From positions 36,289,233 to 36,353,232 of the forward strand of contig JAKSZU010000004.1 of assembly GCA_026018925.1 (NCBI GenBank): a stretch of DNA of 64,000 bases, given 5' to 3'. The DNA comes from Tupaia tana. Lineage: Eukaryota > Chordata > Mammalia > Scandentia > Tupaiidae. The translations under genes were made by a program, and so were the position numbers. Shown here piece by piece: positions 1-13,100 of this stretch. Under the pieces are notes generated by a model, which was not told where the DNA came from, did not search any database, and was given only the letters and a program-made list of their open reading frames with translations. Numbering within the stretch: the first letter of the stretch is position 1; the number at the start of each line of letters is the position of its first letter.

Positions 1-267
1 TTAGCGTAATGGCTATGTCGCTGGACTCCCACGTAGTCGACCGCGGTTCGAGTCCCGGACCCGGCGGCTTAAACTCACGCCGGGCGCGTGTGCGTGCGTG
101 CCCAAGATCCCGACAGGAGAATGGAGGAGAAGGGATTGCGGCGTGGCCATCCCCTCTGGGGGGTGATTTCTCGCTTTCTATCTCTCTGTCTCTCTCTGTC
201 TGTCTGGCGAGCGCACGCGCCCTATAGCAAAAACCTCTCCAAAAAAAGAAAAAAAAAAAAAAAAAAA
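1..267 (+). mobile_element. Form A tRNA SINE, young
   Basis: Near-consensus copy cut by the window edge. It has the A box TAGCGTAATGG, B box GGTTCGAGTCC, the CCCTATAGCAAAAACCTCTC end and an A-rich tail. CpGs are largely intact, which points to recent insertion. Confidence 0.9.
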
Positions 268-528
268 GATCCAATGAAGGAGAAAGAAGAGGCAGACAAA
301 GAAGTATCATTCTGTGGAATGCTCTGTAGAATCAGTTAAAAAGGACATGCATACTTGGAAGTCTATGCCCAGTCTTTGGGAAATGGAATTGAAGCTGGGC
401 ATGGGAGCCTTTATTTTTATCCTGTATGTATTAAATTACATACTAGTATTCTAATTTTTAAAAGAATGTATGACAGAGAAAAGGAAGAGACAGATCCAAG
501 AGCCATGTTTCTGTTAAAAGAGCATGAT

Positions 529-803
529 GGGGCTAGCAGGTGGCATGGAGGTTAAGGCACTGAATCCCACATAGCCGATTGTATGGTTTGAGTCCCAGAC
601 CCAGTGGCTTGAAAATCATGCTGTGCACATGTGTGTGCATGCCCAGAATCTTGAGAGTGGAATGGAGGACAAGGAATTGTAGCATGGCCAGCCCCCTGGG
701 GGGTGATTTCTCACTTTCTCTATCGTCATCTCTCTCTCTGTGTCTGGTGAGTGCACTTGCCCTATAGCAAAAAACAAAAAACAAAAAACAAAAAACAAAA
801 AAC
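529..803 (+). mobile_element. Form A tRNA SINE, older
   Basis: Full-length copy with many CpG decays and a (CAAAAAA)n tail. The head reads GGTGGCATGGAGGTTAAGG, the older head variant. Confidence 0.85.
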
Positions 804-889
804 CACAAAACAAACGAAAGAGTATGAGGAAAGCTAAATTCTAAATAGAACTAACTTTGAGAAAAAGCTGTCTTAGAAAAATGTGTTCA

Positions 890-992
890 GGGAGCAGCAG
901 TTGGCGTAATGGCTATGTTGCTGGACTCCCATGTAATCGACCGTGGTTCAAGTCCCGGACCTGGTGGCTTAAACTCATGTTGAGCATGTAGT
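890..992 (+). mobile_element. Form A SINE, head only
   Basis: Only the tRNA-like head and the first part of the body are present. The copy stops without hairpin, pyrimidine tract or A tail. Confidence 0.8.
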
Positions 993-1816
993 CAAGAAGG
1001 ACAAATTTGGGCTAAGTTGTTGTACATTTAGTTGTGACTGAATATCTGCTTCCAAAGGTAGGTGGTTAATGCATTAAAATCTTCCAGGTTTCATTTGGTT
1101 TCCTTTTCAATCGGCAGCTTTCATGAAGATGTAGAAATCAGTCTTGTCAGTTTTCTCGGAGTTAGGAGAGGCGCATAATGTATCTAAATTTAGATATTTC
1201 TTGGTGGTTTAACAGAAAGTAACACTGTGAAATTCCATACAGGGTAAATGTAAAGTCCTGAGTTCTGGTTCTAAAAAATGAAACACCTTTGTCTATTAGC
1301 TTAACAGAGCATCTGAAAAATAACTAGGGGTTCTAGTGGGAAGAAAAATCAATAAGAGCTTATGGTGTAACTTAGCCTGCATTTATATTATTTTAGCCTG
1401 CGATTTTGTTAATAAAATCATAGCGTCCAGACTAAAGAAAATGGTATTTTATCTCTGGTTTGGTCAGAATGCATCTCATATTTTGCATTTTACATCTGAG
1501 CAACACATTTAAGGTAGTTGGTTTAAAACTTGAGTCTGTTTAGAAAAAGTGCACTACATGATGAGGTTTCTTATAAAAGATAGCAAATGAGGAAGAATAG
1601 AAGGAATTAGGTTTGCTTTAAACAGGAATTAGAAGTGTTGGTAGAAAGGGAGGGTATTTCAGATATGTGACAGGCTGTCACAGGGAGAAAAGAGTAAATG
1701 TATTTTTTTGTTGCGTGGAAGGAATCATGAGGATCATTGAGTGGAAGCTACGGAGGAATAGACTTCAACTCAATGGGCTCATTCAAATAGCAGTCACTTA
1801 AAGTATTCTAGAAGAT

Positions 1817-1994
1817 GGGACCAGCAAGTGGCATGGTGGTTAAAGGCACTGAACTCCCACATGGCCAACCATGGTTCAAGTCTCGGACCTAGTGGCTTGC
1901 TTGCTCATTTCCTCTCTCTCTCTCTCGGATCAACCTGGAAAATAATAATGATAATAATAATAAATAAAGTTAAATAAAAATAATTCTTAAAAAA
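1817..1994 (+). mobile_element. Form B tRNA SINE
   Basis: tRNA-like head followed by TCTCTCTCTC and a TAATAATAAATAAAGTTAAA tail. A 15-bp target duplication AAGTATTCTAGAAGA flanks it at 1801-1815 and 1995-2009. Confidence 0.9.
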
Positions 1995-2049
1995 AAGTAT
2001 TCTAGAAGAAGCTGGGTGATCATCTGTCAGGAATGTCATTGGATGTTGT

Positions 2050-2432
2050 CTTAATCAGCTTTAGCTTCTAGAGCAAATATGCTATAGACTAGGTGGCTTG
2101 GAACAAGAGGTATTTATTTCTCACAGTCTGTAGGCTGGGAAGTACAAGAACAGGGTACCTGTAGATCCAGAGTCTGATGAATGTCTGCTTCCTTCCTGGC
2201 AGATGGCTGTCTTCTCCTGTATTTTCATATGGCTGAGAACAGAGATGGAGAGAGAGATCAAATGCCTGTGTCTCTTCTTATAAGGACACTAATCCCATTC
2301 ATGAGGACTCTACTTGCATGACATAATCACCTCCCCAAAGACCCACTTCCTAATACCATCAAGTTGGGTGTTAGGATTTCAACATAGCACTTTTGGGAAG
2401 ACATGAGCATTCAGTCCATAATAGATTTATCT
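2050..2432 (-). mobile_element. MaLR-type solo LTR fossil
   Basis: The sequence matches the complement of a mammalian apparent LTR-retrotransposon LTR (MST/MLT1 type), with TTTATTTCTCACAGTCTG, CACTAATCCCATTCATGAGG and TTAGGATTTCAACATAGCA in the expected order. It is an old, non-coding remnant. The subfamily is not certain. Confidence 0.75.
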
Positions 2433-2682
2433 TACATTGAATGAGGTCGAATCAGGTCAAGTTTATTTTATATAGATCTAGGAGCACACTTCGCTTGGAA
2501 TACATATATAGCACATTCCAGCAAGCAGCACTTACCTAATCTGTAAGCTTATTATCGTCAGTCTTAAACTAAGACTTTAGCTATTCTGATTCTATAAGTC
2601 TAGGGTTACTTTGCAGATTACATTATTTTTAATTTTACTGCTTTTCCTAAGAATAAGTCTTTCTTTCCACTTTGTGATTTAA

Positions 2683-2708
2683 AAGTTTATTTATTTCCTT
2701 ATAGAGAA

Positions 2709-2768
<60 letters not shown>

Positions 2769-2900
2769 CCTCAACAGGGTCTTCACTCTGTAATCCTCTT
2801 CCCAACCTTCGAGGCAGACAGGTTCATGGTTACCCTTGTGTGCTGAGATGAACCCCGGTTGCAAACAAAGCGTTGGTCTCCACATGGTCTCTAGCATGGC
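2683..2900 (-). mobile_element. Form C SINE with GA expansion
   Basis: Reverse diverged SINE with a TTTATTTATT tail complement, a long GA run at 2714-2764 and a GAACCCCGGTTGC B-box region. It starts the minus-strand open frame seen here, which is not a gene. Confidence 0.55.
2714..2764. repeat. (GA)n microsatellite
   Basis: About 25 GA units, nearly pure, grown from the pyrimidine tract of a reverse SINE. Likely length-variable. Confidence 0.9.
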
Positions 2901-3009
2901 ACAGAAGCACCACTGGATCTATTTTGCTATTTAAATACCTAAAACAGGTTCTCATTTTCAGGTGAACAATTTTGAAATAAAAGGCACTCTCCACCCCAGG
3001 TAAAAGGAT

Positions 3010-3251
3010 TTTTTTTCTTTTCTTCTCTCTCTCTCTTTTAATATTATTTATTTCTTCCGAGAGAGAGAAAGAACACTTTCAACAGGATCTCGACTCAGTG
3101 ATCCACCCTTAGTTCTCAGCCAGCCCTGGATTATGGGCATGCACGTGCCTGGTGTACTGAGGGAGGTTTTCTTTGGACTTGAACTGGGAACCTTCCCATA
3201 TGGCACTGCCTTGTAGGCCGCATTTTTGCTGCTGTGCCACTGTCTGGCCCC
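3010..3251 (-). mobile_element. Form C SINE
   Basis: Reverse diverged copy: GAGAGAGAGAAAGAAC, GGGCATGCACGTGCCTGG, B-box complement GGACTTGAACTGGG, and a CTGTCTGGCCCC head end. Confidence 0.6.
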
Positions 3252-3346
3252 TCTCCTCTTTCTTAGTTATAAGTTTAGCTTTTCTTATTGAATGAATGAA
3301 TGATTTGATCATGTTTGTGACCAGTTTATGCATTTTTCTTTAACAG

Positions 3347-3480
3347 GATGGACGGGCAGCATCATCAATTCTGGTTGGTGCTATGTTCATTTTCTGTAAT
3401 CTCTACTCTACTCCTGGCCCAGCTATTCGGTTGCTGTATGCAAAGCGACCAGGAATCGGACTCTCACCATCCCATAGGAG
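3347..3480 (+). CDS. DNAJC6: DNAJC6 exon, end of phosphatase-like domain
   Basis: The exon begins with [20 protein letters not shown] and ends inside the Arg codon of SPSHRR. The acceptor is TTTAACAG and the donor GTAAAA. It encodes the part of the PTEN-like phosphatase fold just after the HC signature, which lies in the previous exon outside the window. The RAAS stretch lacks the arginine expected of an active CX5R motif, in keeping with the family being catalytically dead. Confidence 0.95.
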
Positions 3481-4116
3481 GTAAAATAAGCTAGGCTCAG
3501 GATGAACGCAGACATGGTCTAACTGATATCATATACTGCTTCAAATCTTCCCTGTAGGTACTTTTATAACTTTCTTTTTACTTATTTGGCATTATCCTGA
3601 ATTATGGGAAAAAATTGAATCAGATTAGGATATTGCGTGCTCATGCAGTTTCATAAGCCTCCATATGAGAACTTGTGATTTTAAAATTAGAAGGAAATTT
3701 AGAGACTGCTTATGTCTACTTCCTTCATTTTGCAGGTGAGGAAACTACGCTGACACTCAGACAGGTTGTACTCTGTCCCAGGCTAAAAATACCCAATGGG
3801 CATAGCTAGGACCTCATCCCTATTCCAAGCTCTGAGACCAGTCCTTTCTGTCATGATGCAGGCCTTTACTGAGAGACAAGCATCGCTAGTACTTCCCAGT
3901 GGTGGTGATGCTGTGGGGACATGATTAACCAGAGGAAATGCAGAATAAGGTCTTCTAAAATCCACTTTTTTTTTTTTTTTAAAGAACTCCTATATAGGAA
4001 TAAGGAAATAGATCACAAAAGATAATCTGAATAGTGACGTAATAAAGGAAAAAAAAAAGCTTTTTTAGATAACATTTATTTTCTTCCCTTTAATACCGAT
4101 TTCTTCTTTTTCTTCT

Positions 4117-4152
<36 letters not shown>

Positions 4153-7100
4153 ATAGGGCGTGTGCACTCGCCAGCCAGACAGAGAGAGACAGAGAGATAG
4201 AAAGTGAGAAATCACCCCCCAGAGGGGATGACCACGCCGCAATCCCTTCTCCTCCATTCTCCTCTCGGGATCTTGGGCACGCATGCACACATGCCTGGTG
4301 TGAGTTTAAGCCACCGGGTCCGGGACTCGAACCGCGGTCGACTATGTGGGAGTCCAGCGACATAGCCATTACGCTAACTGCTGGTCCCAATGATTTCTTC
4401 TTTTTTGTTACTTAAACGGCACCTCCTAACTTTCTGGATTTAAAATGCTTCTGATAAAAAAAATTCTGAAATTATCCAGGTTTCAGCTGATAAATGTAAT
4501 GTGCTCGATAAAATAGGAATCAATGTTCAAATATTGAGCTAGTGTAAACCTCCCATAAGCCTTTCAATTTAACAAATATCCCATTATCAGTTCTTCAGGG
4601 TAATATAGCAATGTCAATAGATAAAGCTTTCTGCAATTATTGACTGCATTCTCTTTTTCTAGTCAATATTTAAGAAATTAACAGAGTAAATCTTTATTTT
4701 AACTTTATAATTTGCAAGAACAAACTTTGTAGTGGACAGTGCTTGCTTTTCCTGGTTCAGGGATGAGTTCCAAAAGGATGTTAATCTTCTGTTTCAGGTA
4801 CCTGGGCTACATGTGTGATCTACTAGCAGATAAACCCTACCGCCCTCACTTCAAGCCCCTCACGATTAAGTCGATCACTGTTAGTCCAATCCCCTTTTTT
4901 AATAAACAGAGAAATGGCTGTCGCCCTTACTGTGATGTACTGATTGGAGAAACCAAAATATATACAACCTGTACAGATTTTGAACGGATGAAGTAAGTCA
5001 TGATACTTTGCTTGCTTTCTTATGAACTGCTCCATTTCCATGTCTATCAGATCATATTCTTTTTGCAAGACTACATTATTGTGAAGTGGCTGATAGAAAA
5101 AAAAATTTAACATCAGTGATCAGAGAAAAGAACAACCCAATAAATCAAGGAAAATCATGGCCTCTATTCAAATCAAATGGTTAGATAGGCCATGGGACTA
5201 ATGTGAGCTATAATGAAAGTCAAGGCAGTGATGGGAGACAGAGGGCCTGGACATTTAAGAAGGAGAAGACCTTGATGTGATTTGGTGAGGCTAGTCCTAG
5301 AATCAGAGTTGGAGAGCAACTGGGTAAATGGTGATGTAATTAAGGAAGTCATAGATTGCATAATGAAGAGTAGGTACCAGTGAGAGGTCATACAGCTTGT
5401 GGAAAGAAGGAAGCATGTAGTAACATAAGATGAAATCAGTTTGGAATAGGTTGAATTGGTGAATGTTACCCTCCACTGCCGTGGAGTGTGGCATTTCTGT
5501 TTCTGTGCTAATCTCAGTTGGATTATTATGCTGCCTTTATCTCTGCTTTGACTATTCAGTGAAGGTTAAGACAGGCAAATCCATCAGAACTAAATGCATT
5601 TGAGGAAAATAAGGGAACTACAAAGCAAGGATGGGTAACTTTCTAGAGATAGGGTGGAGAGAGAGAGAGAGTGCACTGTCCCATTGCACAACCACTCTGG
5701 ACCCAGTTGGCACTTGTTGCACTGCTCTTTCTGCTGAAGATATGGACTAGTTTCTGGATCCAGCCTTGGGCAAATAGGTCCCTTGGCCAGAGCCTAGAAG
5801 CCTGTGTCTGTGTCTATGTGATTATATCAGGTTGGACTCTCTTTAAATGTACATTTTGGTCTCTGTTTGAAGGGAATACCGTGTCCAAGATGGAAAAATC
5901 TTCATTCCCTTGAACATCACTGTGCAGGGAGATGTGGTAGTTTCCATGTATCACTTGAGGTCAACCATCGGGAGCCGGCTGCAGGCTAAGGTATTGTTTC
6001 AGGAAAATCATGGCATAAGCTTAACTGTTTTTTTAATAGGAGTATTTTTGAATCTTTTTATCAGATCGCTTTGGGCTTGAGTAACTTTTTATTTTAGAAT
6101 GAGAAAGAGCTTTTAATGATTACTATGTCCATCTTCCTCCTTTACAGGGGAGGAAACAGACTCAGAGAGGAAGTGAATTACCCAAAGTCCTTGGCATGAG
6201 GACTGTGTCAGAAGGTGGAAGCCCTAGAATTTTTAGAAAACCATGCTCTTGGGAACCAGCAGTTAGCATAATGGCTATGTCGTTGGACTCCCACGTAGTT
6301 GACCGCGGTTCGTGTCCCGGACCCGGTGGCTTAAACTCACGCCGGGCGCATGTGCGTGCGTACCCAAGATCCCGAGAGGAGAATGAAGGAGAAGGGATTG
6401 CGGCATGACCATCCCCGCTGGGGGGTGATTTCTTGCTTTCTGTCTCTATGTTTCTGTCTGTCTGGCGAGTGCACGCGCCCTATAGCAAAAAAAAAAAACT
6501 CTCAAAAAAAAAAAAAAGAAAACCATGCTCTTTAGAAACTTATGCTTTTCTTAAAGTGTCCCATTTGTATCACTGTAAGAAGAAAAATTTAAATGATTGC
6601 GTTTTTTCTTTTTACTGAGAGAAAATTCACATAATATAAGTCACCCTTTTAAAGTGTGTTTAGTATATTTAGAAGGCGCCATCATCACCACTGTCTAATT
6701 TCCGAACATTTTCATTACCCCTACAAGAAACTCTATATTATTAGCAGTCATCCCCCCCACCCCCCATTCCCTGATAACCACAAATCTACTCTCTCTATGG
6801 ATTTGCTCATTTTAGGCATTTCCTATAAATGGAGTCATACACTGTGTGGCCTTTTGTGGCTGGTTCCTGTCACTTAGTGTAATGTTTATGAGGTTCATCC
6901 ATGTTATGCCATGTATCAGTACTTTGTCTCATTATATGACTAAAAATAATCCTTTGTGTGGCTATACCATTTTATTCATCTCTTTATCAGTTGGTGGACA
7001 TTGGGTTATGGACACTCTTTCGTTCTCAGGAATAATGTTGCAAGTAATTGTATTTTAATTCACCAAATATTTGCTAAGTGCATGGTCTGTGCCAGCCAAT

Positions 7101-10100
7101 GCCTAGATGTTTAGGATTGATGAGAATAAGACTATGTCCCTGCCTTTAAATAACTCACTCTCACAAGTTCTTTAAAGAACTCATTTCTCACAAGGGAAAT
7201 TCACACATATACCAATATCTATAAAACATAGTAGGGGGAAGATAAAGTGCCGTAATGAGAATAGTTTGTCTCAGTCAGTGGTGGCCCACAAAGGGTACAA
7301 AGAAGATATAACCTTTCAAGGACAGTTTTGAAGGGTCAGTTCATAGAGTTGGAGCACAGCATTCTGGGTGGAAGGAATGCAAGGAGTCAAAGTATGACAA
7401 TATGCGAGAACATGGGACACTAGCAGATGAGGAAGTGGCTTATCAAGGCAGGGTTCACAGAAAGGAAAAACTAGAAATGAAGCTGAGAGATCATTTAATA
7501 CTCATCACAAACAAAGATTCACATTTCGAAACAGTTGCGGGTGCTCAACTACCCAAAATAGAATCTTTTGATCACATTCTCTTTTCACTGATTGACTGTA
7601 ACGTGATTCTCTCTCCCACAAAATTTTAGGTGACTAACACACAGATATTCCAGCTTCAGTTTCATACTGGATTCATACCACTGGACACAACAGTCTTAAA
7701 GTTCACCAAGTAAGTGCTGCTTGGACCAAAAATCTGTTTTAGTGCAGCCATGAAATGTTGGAGCTCTGTAGCAGCATGCAGCCTACAGCGGCGGCCCCTA
7801 AAATCCCATGCTGCTGGATTTGAGTGTAGTTGTGTAACACAGAGAGGCTGAATACATTTTATGACTCTTTGCTGGGTATGTTTTATCTTGAGAAGTAAGA
7901 AAAGATCAAAGGCTTTAAATAGAAAGGTCTAAAATTCCATGTAAGTGAAGAAGAGTGAACAAAGAGGAAATAAAGCATTACTACTTTGTTTCTTTGCATC
8001 TGTGTATCCCTTTGTGTTTTCTGGGGAGCGGGGTGGCCTTTAATCAGTGGTATGATATGATCAGTGGCCCATCAGAATAGACGTTTAACCACGGCACTGA
8101 TGCAGGGCTCTGGAGGGCCCCTCCACACCATACATTACCCCTTAGTTGCTGCATCATAGCATAACCTAGGAAACTCAGGGAGGTGGCTGTAGTTGGAGTG
8201 ACAGAAAGGAGTTTCTAAGTCCAGGATACAGACGGATATTCAGGAACTCAGGACGGTGGCCTTGAGTCTATTTCCCTATTTTAGCAACTGATTTGGCCAT
8301 GCCAGTGCATACTGGCAGGGTATATCTCTCCTGTATTCTACGATGCTTTCATATGCAGTAGTATCTGAATTATTTGAGCAGGCGTTATTCTCCTTTCTCC
8401 AGATGAGGAAACTGAGACTCAGAAAAGTAAAGTGTAGGTAACCAGTGGCAAACATGCTGGTATATGTGGGTGCTTACCCTAAATCTTCAAGAGGAGAAAT
8501 GGAAGAGATTGAGGTATGGCATCCTTGAAGGGTGCTTTCTCACTTTGCTTCTCTCTCTGTCTCTCTCCAGCATGTTCAAGTACATTCTAGTATAGCAGAT
8601 TACAAAAAAAAAAAAAAAAAAAGAAAAAGAAAAAGTGACATACCTAGATAATGATTGACTTTTCCATAAAAATGTGTCTTAAGTTAACTTAAAAGTCAAA
8701 CTAGGGAGTGTGTCTGTGCCAATAATTGTGTTAGTTTCATAATTTTTCACTGGCCTCAATTTTTTTCAATCCCTATTTAGGCCCGAGTTAGATGCATGTG
8801 ATGTACCAGAGAAATACCCTCAGCTGTTCCAGGTGACACTGGATGTAGAACTACAGCCCCATGACAAAGTGGTAGACTTAACCCCACCTTGGGAACATTA
8901 CTGCACTAAAGATGTCAACCCCAGCATCCTCTTCTCTTCTCACCAGGAGCACCAGGATACGCTGGCCTTAGGAGGTATGAGTCACCTGGCAGTTTTGGTT
9001 TTCAGGGCAAAGCCTCTGTGTTGTTCATCACATTGACTTATTTCCAGTGTTTCACGGTTGCTGCATGGCCTTTTGTCTTACAGGACAGGCTCCAGTAGAT
9101 ATGCCTCCAGATAACCCCAGGCATGTTGGGCAAGGTGGCTTCTTTGCTTCTCTCTGTTGGCAAGGTACTTATAAATAGACCTTTACGTTCTCCGGTTAGA
9201 TAACTAAGTGGTTCTCCTACAGAGACAGCCCTGAAAGTCTCCTGGAGCAAGGCAGTGCTTAGAAGTTACCCAGGTTGCTTCATCCTTCTTTTCCATACGT
9301 CCTGCTGAGTCTCTTTTCAAAACCAGACAACTTCCTTATCTCCAACTCCACCGAAGCTCTCAGAATGATGCAAAAGGCCATAGTAAGCTGTCCTCTGTCT
9401 TTTTCTCTGTGCTGTGTTCTGGGCCACACCTTTCCTGGACTGATGGACAGGTGTGATGATCTCCGTCTAGGCTGCTGGCAACACAAACAACTGTCTCCTG
9501 CCCCCACCAAATATTAGAAAAACACAAAATCAGGTAATCCCCCAGAGTGTTCTAACCATGAACAGCACAAATCTGAGCCTCCTGAGCAGGGAAAGCAGGC
9601 ACTTGGCCTGTATGTTTCCATTACTCACTTTAATCACTACGGCAGAAATCGAGACTTGACGGATGGATTCTTTTCTCTCAAACCTGGAGATACTTTCAGA
9701 ATCTTTCTCAACAGAACCCATCACATTGCTGCCATCAGTAGACTGGCATTGGCAGTTCACTTTGGCCGTCCTTGCTTTGGTGTTTGCTGAGGTTAATTGC
9801 CAGGCTCAGTGTAGAATTAATGCCAGGCTCAGTGTAGAATTAAATAGTTGAGACTTCCTATACGAAAAGAGTGGTAAACGAGCTTTGGCAATAGGTTATT
9901 AAAAATTCTCTTGACTAACCTTTCTGATGTGTGAACATAAATAAGATAGGGTTTGTTGTTGCCTGTGAAAGTTTTTAGTGTTTGGTGGAAAAACATTACT
10001 CTAGTATCCATAGAATTCCTCTGAATTTAAAGACATACTGTCATTATTTTGAAAAATGGGATCAGCACCTTATTAAACTTGAAAAACCCAATGAGGTCCA

Positions 10101-13100
10101 GGCAACATGTAAATTTCCCAGATCCCATTGGCTTTCCTTTCATCTTACCTTCCTCACAGTAATAGCTTTTAATAATATTTCACCTTTGCCTTCCCTCTGC
10201 TGTCTTAGCAACTGCAAAATAACTCTGGTAGGCTCTGAAATTGATTTTAGCACAGATGCACAGTCTCTTATCTGAACCTCTCTGAACCAGATGTGTTCAG
10301 AGATACAGAATTTTTCGGATTTTTAGAAAGGTCATTTAGGACATAAACTCAATGTTATTTAAGCATGCCCAACAATATCATAAACAATCTATAATCAAAC
10401 ATATTTCTGAAGTAGAATATATAAATAATAACCCTGAGTGAAAAAATGAAGACTATAAGTATTTCATAGCCTTTCTGGTCAGTTTTCTGCTCACTGAATT
10501 TGCACCAAACTTATGAAAGTCTTTCCCTTTTCATAGCTTTTTGCATTTCAGAATTGGGGATAAATGATGTGGACCTGCACCCAATTGGAATGTAGTCTAA
10601 TTGACATTAGATAAGAAAGTTACCTGGAATATCTGTCTCAGGGAGAGCTGGAAAGTTACTCTCCAGGCTCTCTGTTTTTCCCTAGAAGCGACCTCTTTCC
10701 TGCTGCCCATTTTATGCTGAGAACATCTCCTTTCTGATTGGTATAAAGACCCTCTGGAGCAGAGACAGTGGTGCTTCCCTCCCTCCCAAAGTATCTCATC
10801 TCATGGCTGGAAAGTAATTAATAATAATAATAATAATAATTGGTAGTAATTATAATGCAAATCTGCACTTACGCATTACTTAGTATTGATCTAAGCACTT
10901 TACACATATTATCTCATGTAATTCTCATAGTAGCCTGTGAATTAGGTACTGTTTATTATTCCCATTTTGACAAGGAAGAAACCAAGGGACAGACACATAA
11001 AGTACCTTGCCTGGTGTCACAGAACGAGTGAGACTTGGAGCTCGAATTCAATCCCAGACTGTCTGCTCTTTACCCTCCTAATACTGCCTCTTAGATGCTC
11101 AACAAATGGGGGTTGAATATGATGTTAAATACATCAGGTTTTCCCATCAGTAAGGGTCTGAAGCACTGTTCAGGGCTGAGTTCTCTCTTCCTGGAATTAT
11201 GTACAAATAATATGACAACCCCACAATACTGTGGTCAGTAACTAAGCATTTCTTGGCACCTTGGCCTTCCTTAGACCAGAAATCAGAGAAATCATTCTGT
11301 GAGGAGGACCACGCAGCCCTTGTGAATCAGGAAAGCGAGCAGTCAGATGACGAGCTCCTCACCCTCTCCAGTCCACATGGCAATGCCAATGGTGACAAGC
11401 ATCATGGAGCAAAGAGGCCTAGCAAAAAGCAGCCGGAGCCAGCGGCCCCTCCACCCCCTGAGGACGTGGATCTTCTGGGCCTAGAAGGATCTGCAGTGAG
11501 TAAGAACTTCTCTCCGCCTCCGGCTCCTCCCACCAATACTGAACTGCTGAGTGACCTGTTTGGGAGTGGAGGTGCGACAGGTCCTTCTCCCGCTGGTCAG
11601 TCCGGGGTGGAAGATGTATTTCATCCTAGTGGACCTGCGTCAACCCAGTCAACGCCACGCCGTTCTGCCACCTCCACCTCCGCATCCCCAACCCTACGAG
11701 TGGGAGAAGGTAATTTTTTCATGTTGTACTCTTAGTACCTCTTAGTATTGAATTTTAACCTCTGAGCCAAGCAGGTAGAATTGAACTTTCCTAATAAGGT
11801 AGACTTTTCTGGTTTCCTGAAAGTCACATAGAGGCCTTTATCTTAAGTGACAAATCAAGAGAAAATAGAAACAGTGCCCATTTTAATAGGACAGTAAAGT
11901 AGTGTAGGAGTGAGTATTTGAGCTCCTCATTCTTACTTTTAATTTTCTTTTCTCAGGACATAAATCTCTGTACTGCTTTAGTTACTTTTCGAAAATGTAG
12001 ACTGATAAATTATTATGAATAATAGCTAATATTTATGGGGAAATGACTATTTTTCTGGAAATGGCATTTAACAACTACCTGTGGTTCAAATCTTACAAAA
12101 ACTCAATAAATAACTTCTGTTATCTTCCCTGCTAGTTGAAGAAATTAAGGTTTAGAGTTAAATTTGTAGGATAAGTCTGTATAGCCAGTGACTTATGGGG
12201 TCAGGGTCCAGAACTAGGCCATTTAACTCCAAAGCTTTCCATGTTTTCCTAGAATGCCTTTCTGGAATTAAAGTTGATTTGTTGTTGTTTTTTTGTTTTT
12301 ATTTTTTGAGAGGTTTTTGCTATAGGGCGTGTGCGCTCGCCAGGAAGACAGAGATAGAGAGACAGAAAGTGAGAAATCACCCCCCAGGGGGGATGGCCAC
12401 GCCGCAATCCCTTCTCCTCCATTCTCCTCTCGGGATCTTGGGCACCCACACACACACACCTGGTGTGAGTTTAAGCCACCGGGTCCGGGACTCGAACCGC
12501 GGTCGCCTATATGGGAGTCCAGCGACATAGCCATTACACTAACTGCTGGTCCCTTGTTGTTGTTGTTGTTGTTTTTTAAGGTAAAACAAATCTGATTTAT
12601 TTATTAAGCATACAGTTGACAGGTGTATTCAAATGCAGGTTGCAGGCCGCAATCACTTTGGCAGCGGCAGCGCCTTACCTCCTTCGGCATTGACGTCCAC
12701 TCTGGCCTCCCTTGTTGTTGTTTTTTAATACACTTTAGCTATGCAGAGAAGTGTTTGGTTACTTCAAAATGTTTTTAAGGGACTCATGCCAGCCACTAAG
12801 CTAAATAGAGTCGAGCAGTTGGCACCAGGTAGAGTTTGAGACCCAAGGGGCTCAATTAACATCACTCCGCTCACAACCACGGACTCAACCCTTTCTATGA
12901 CTGGTTACCCACAGTTTTTTGACATTTACAAGACAATGTAACTGGGTAAGCAGAGATTTATTACAGCTTCTGAAGAATGAACTCAAATCAGCTGTCCTTT
13001 GTTACTGTCGCCATTAACTAAGTTTTTTTTTTTTTTTTTTTTTTTTTGAGAGGTTTTTGCTATAGGGCGCGTACGCTCACCAGAAAGACAGAGAGAGACA

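Larger units (their letters stand above)
1..3346 (+). other. DNAJC6: DNAJC6 intron (3' part)
   Basis: Intronic sequence leading to the first exon in the window. It holds four forward SINE pieces, one MaLR LTR fossil, two reverse form C SINEs and a GA repeat. The stretches 993-1800 and 2435-2680 show no repeat or gene that I recognise. Confidence 0.85.
5991..7629 (+). other. DNAJC6: DNAJC6 intron
   Basis: Holds a MIR-like remnant (about 6090-6190), a young forward SINE with perfect target duplications and an old reverse L1 3' end. The part from 7050 to 7629 shows only a diffuse ancient repeat-like stretch. Confidence 0.85.
9165..11274 (+). other. DNAJC6: DNAJC6 intron lacking SINEs
   Basis: At 2.1 kb this is one of the longest SINE-free introns here. 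It holds an exact 23-bp tandem duplication at 9798-9843, a possible DNA-transposon remnant near 10255-10600, a TAA repeat at 10819-10840 and an old reverse MIR at 10860-11095. Confidence 0.8.

Noticed and set aside
4739-4996. Upstream ATG in frame with a DNAJC6 exon
   Set aside because: The ATG is in the intron before the TGTTTCAG acceptor. The exon is internal and known auxilin begins far upstream.
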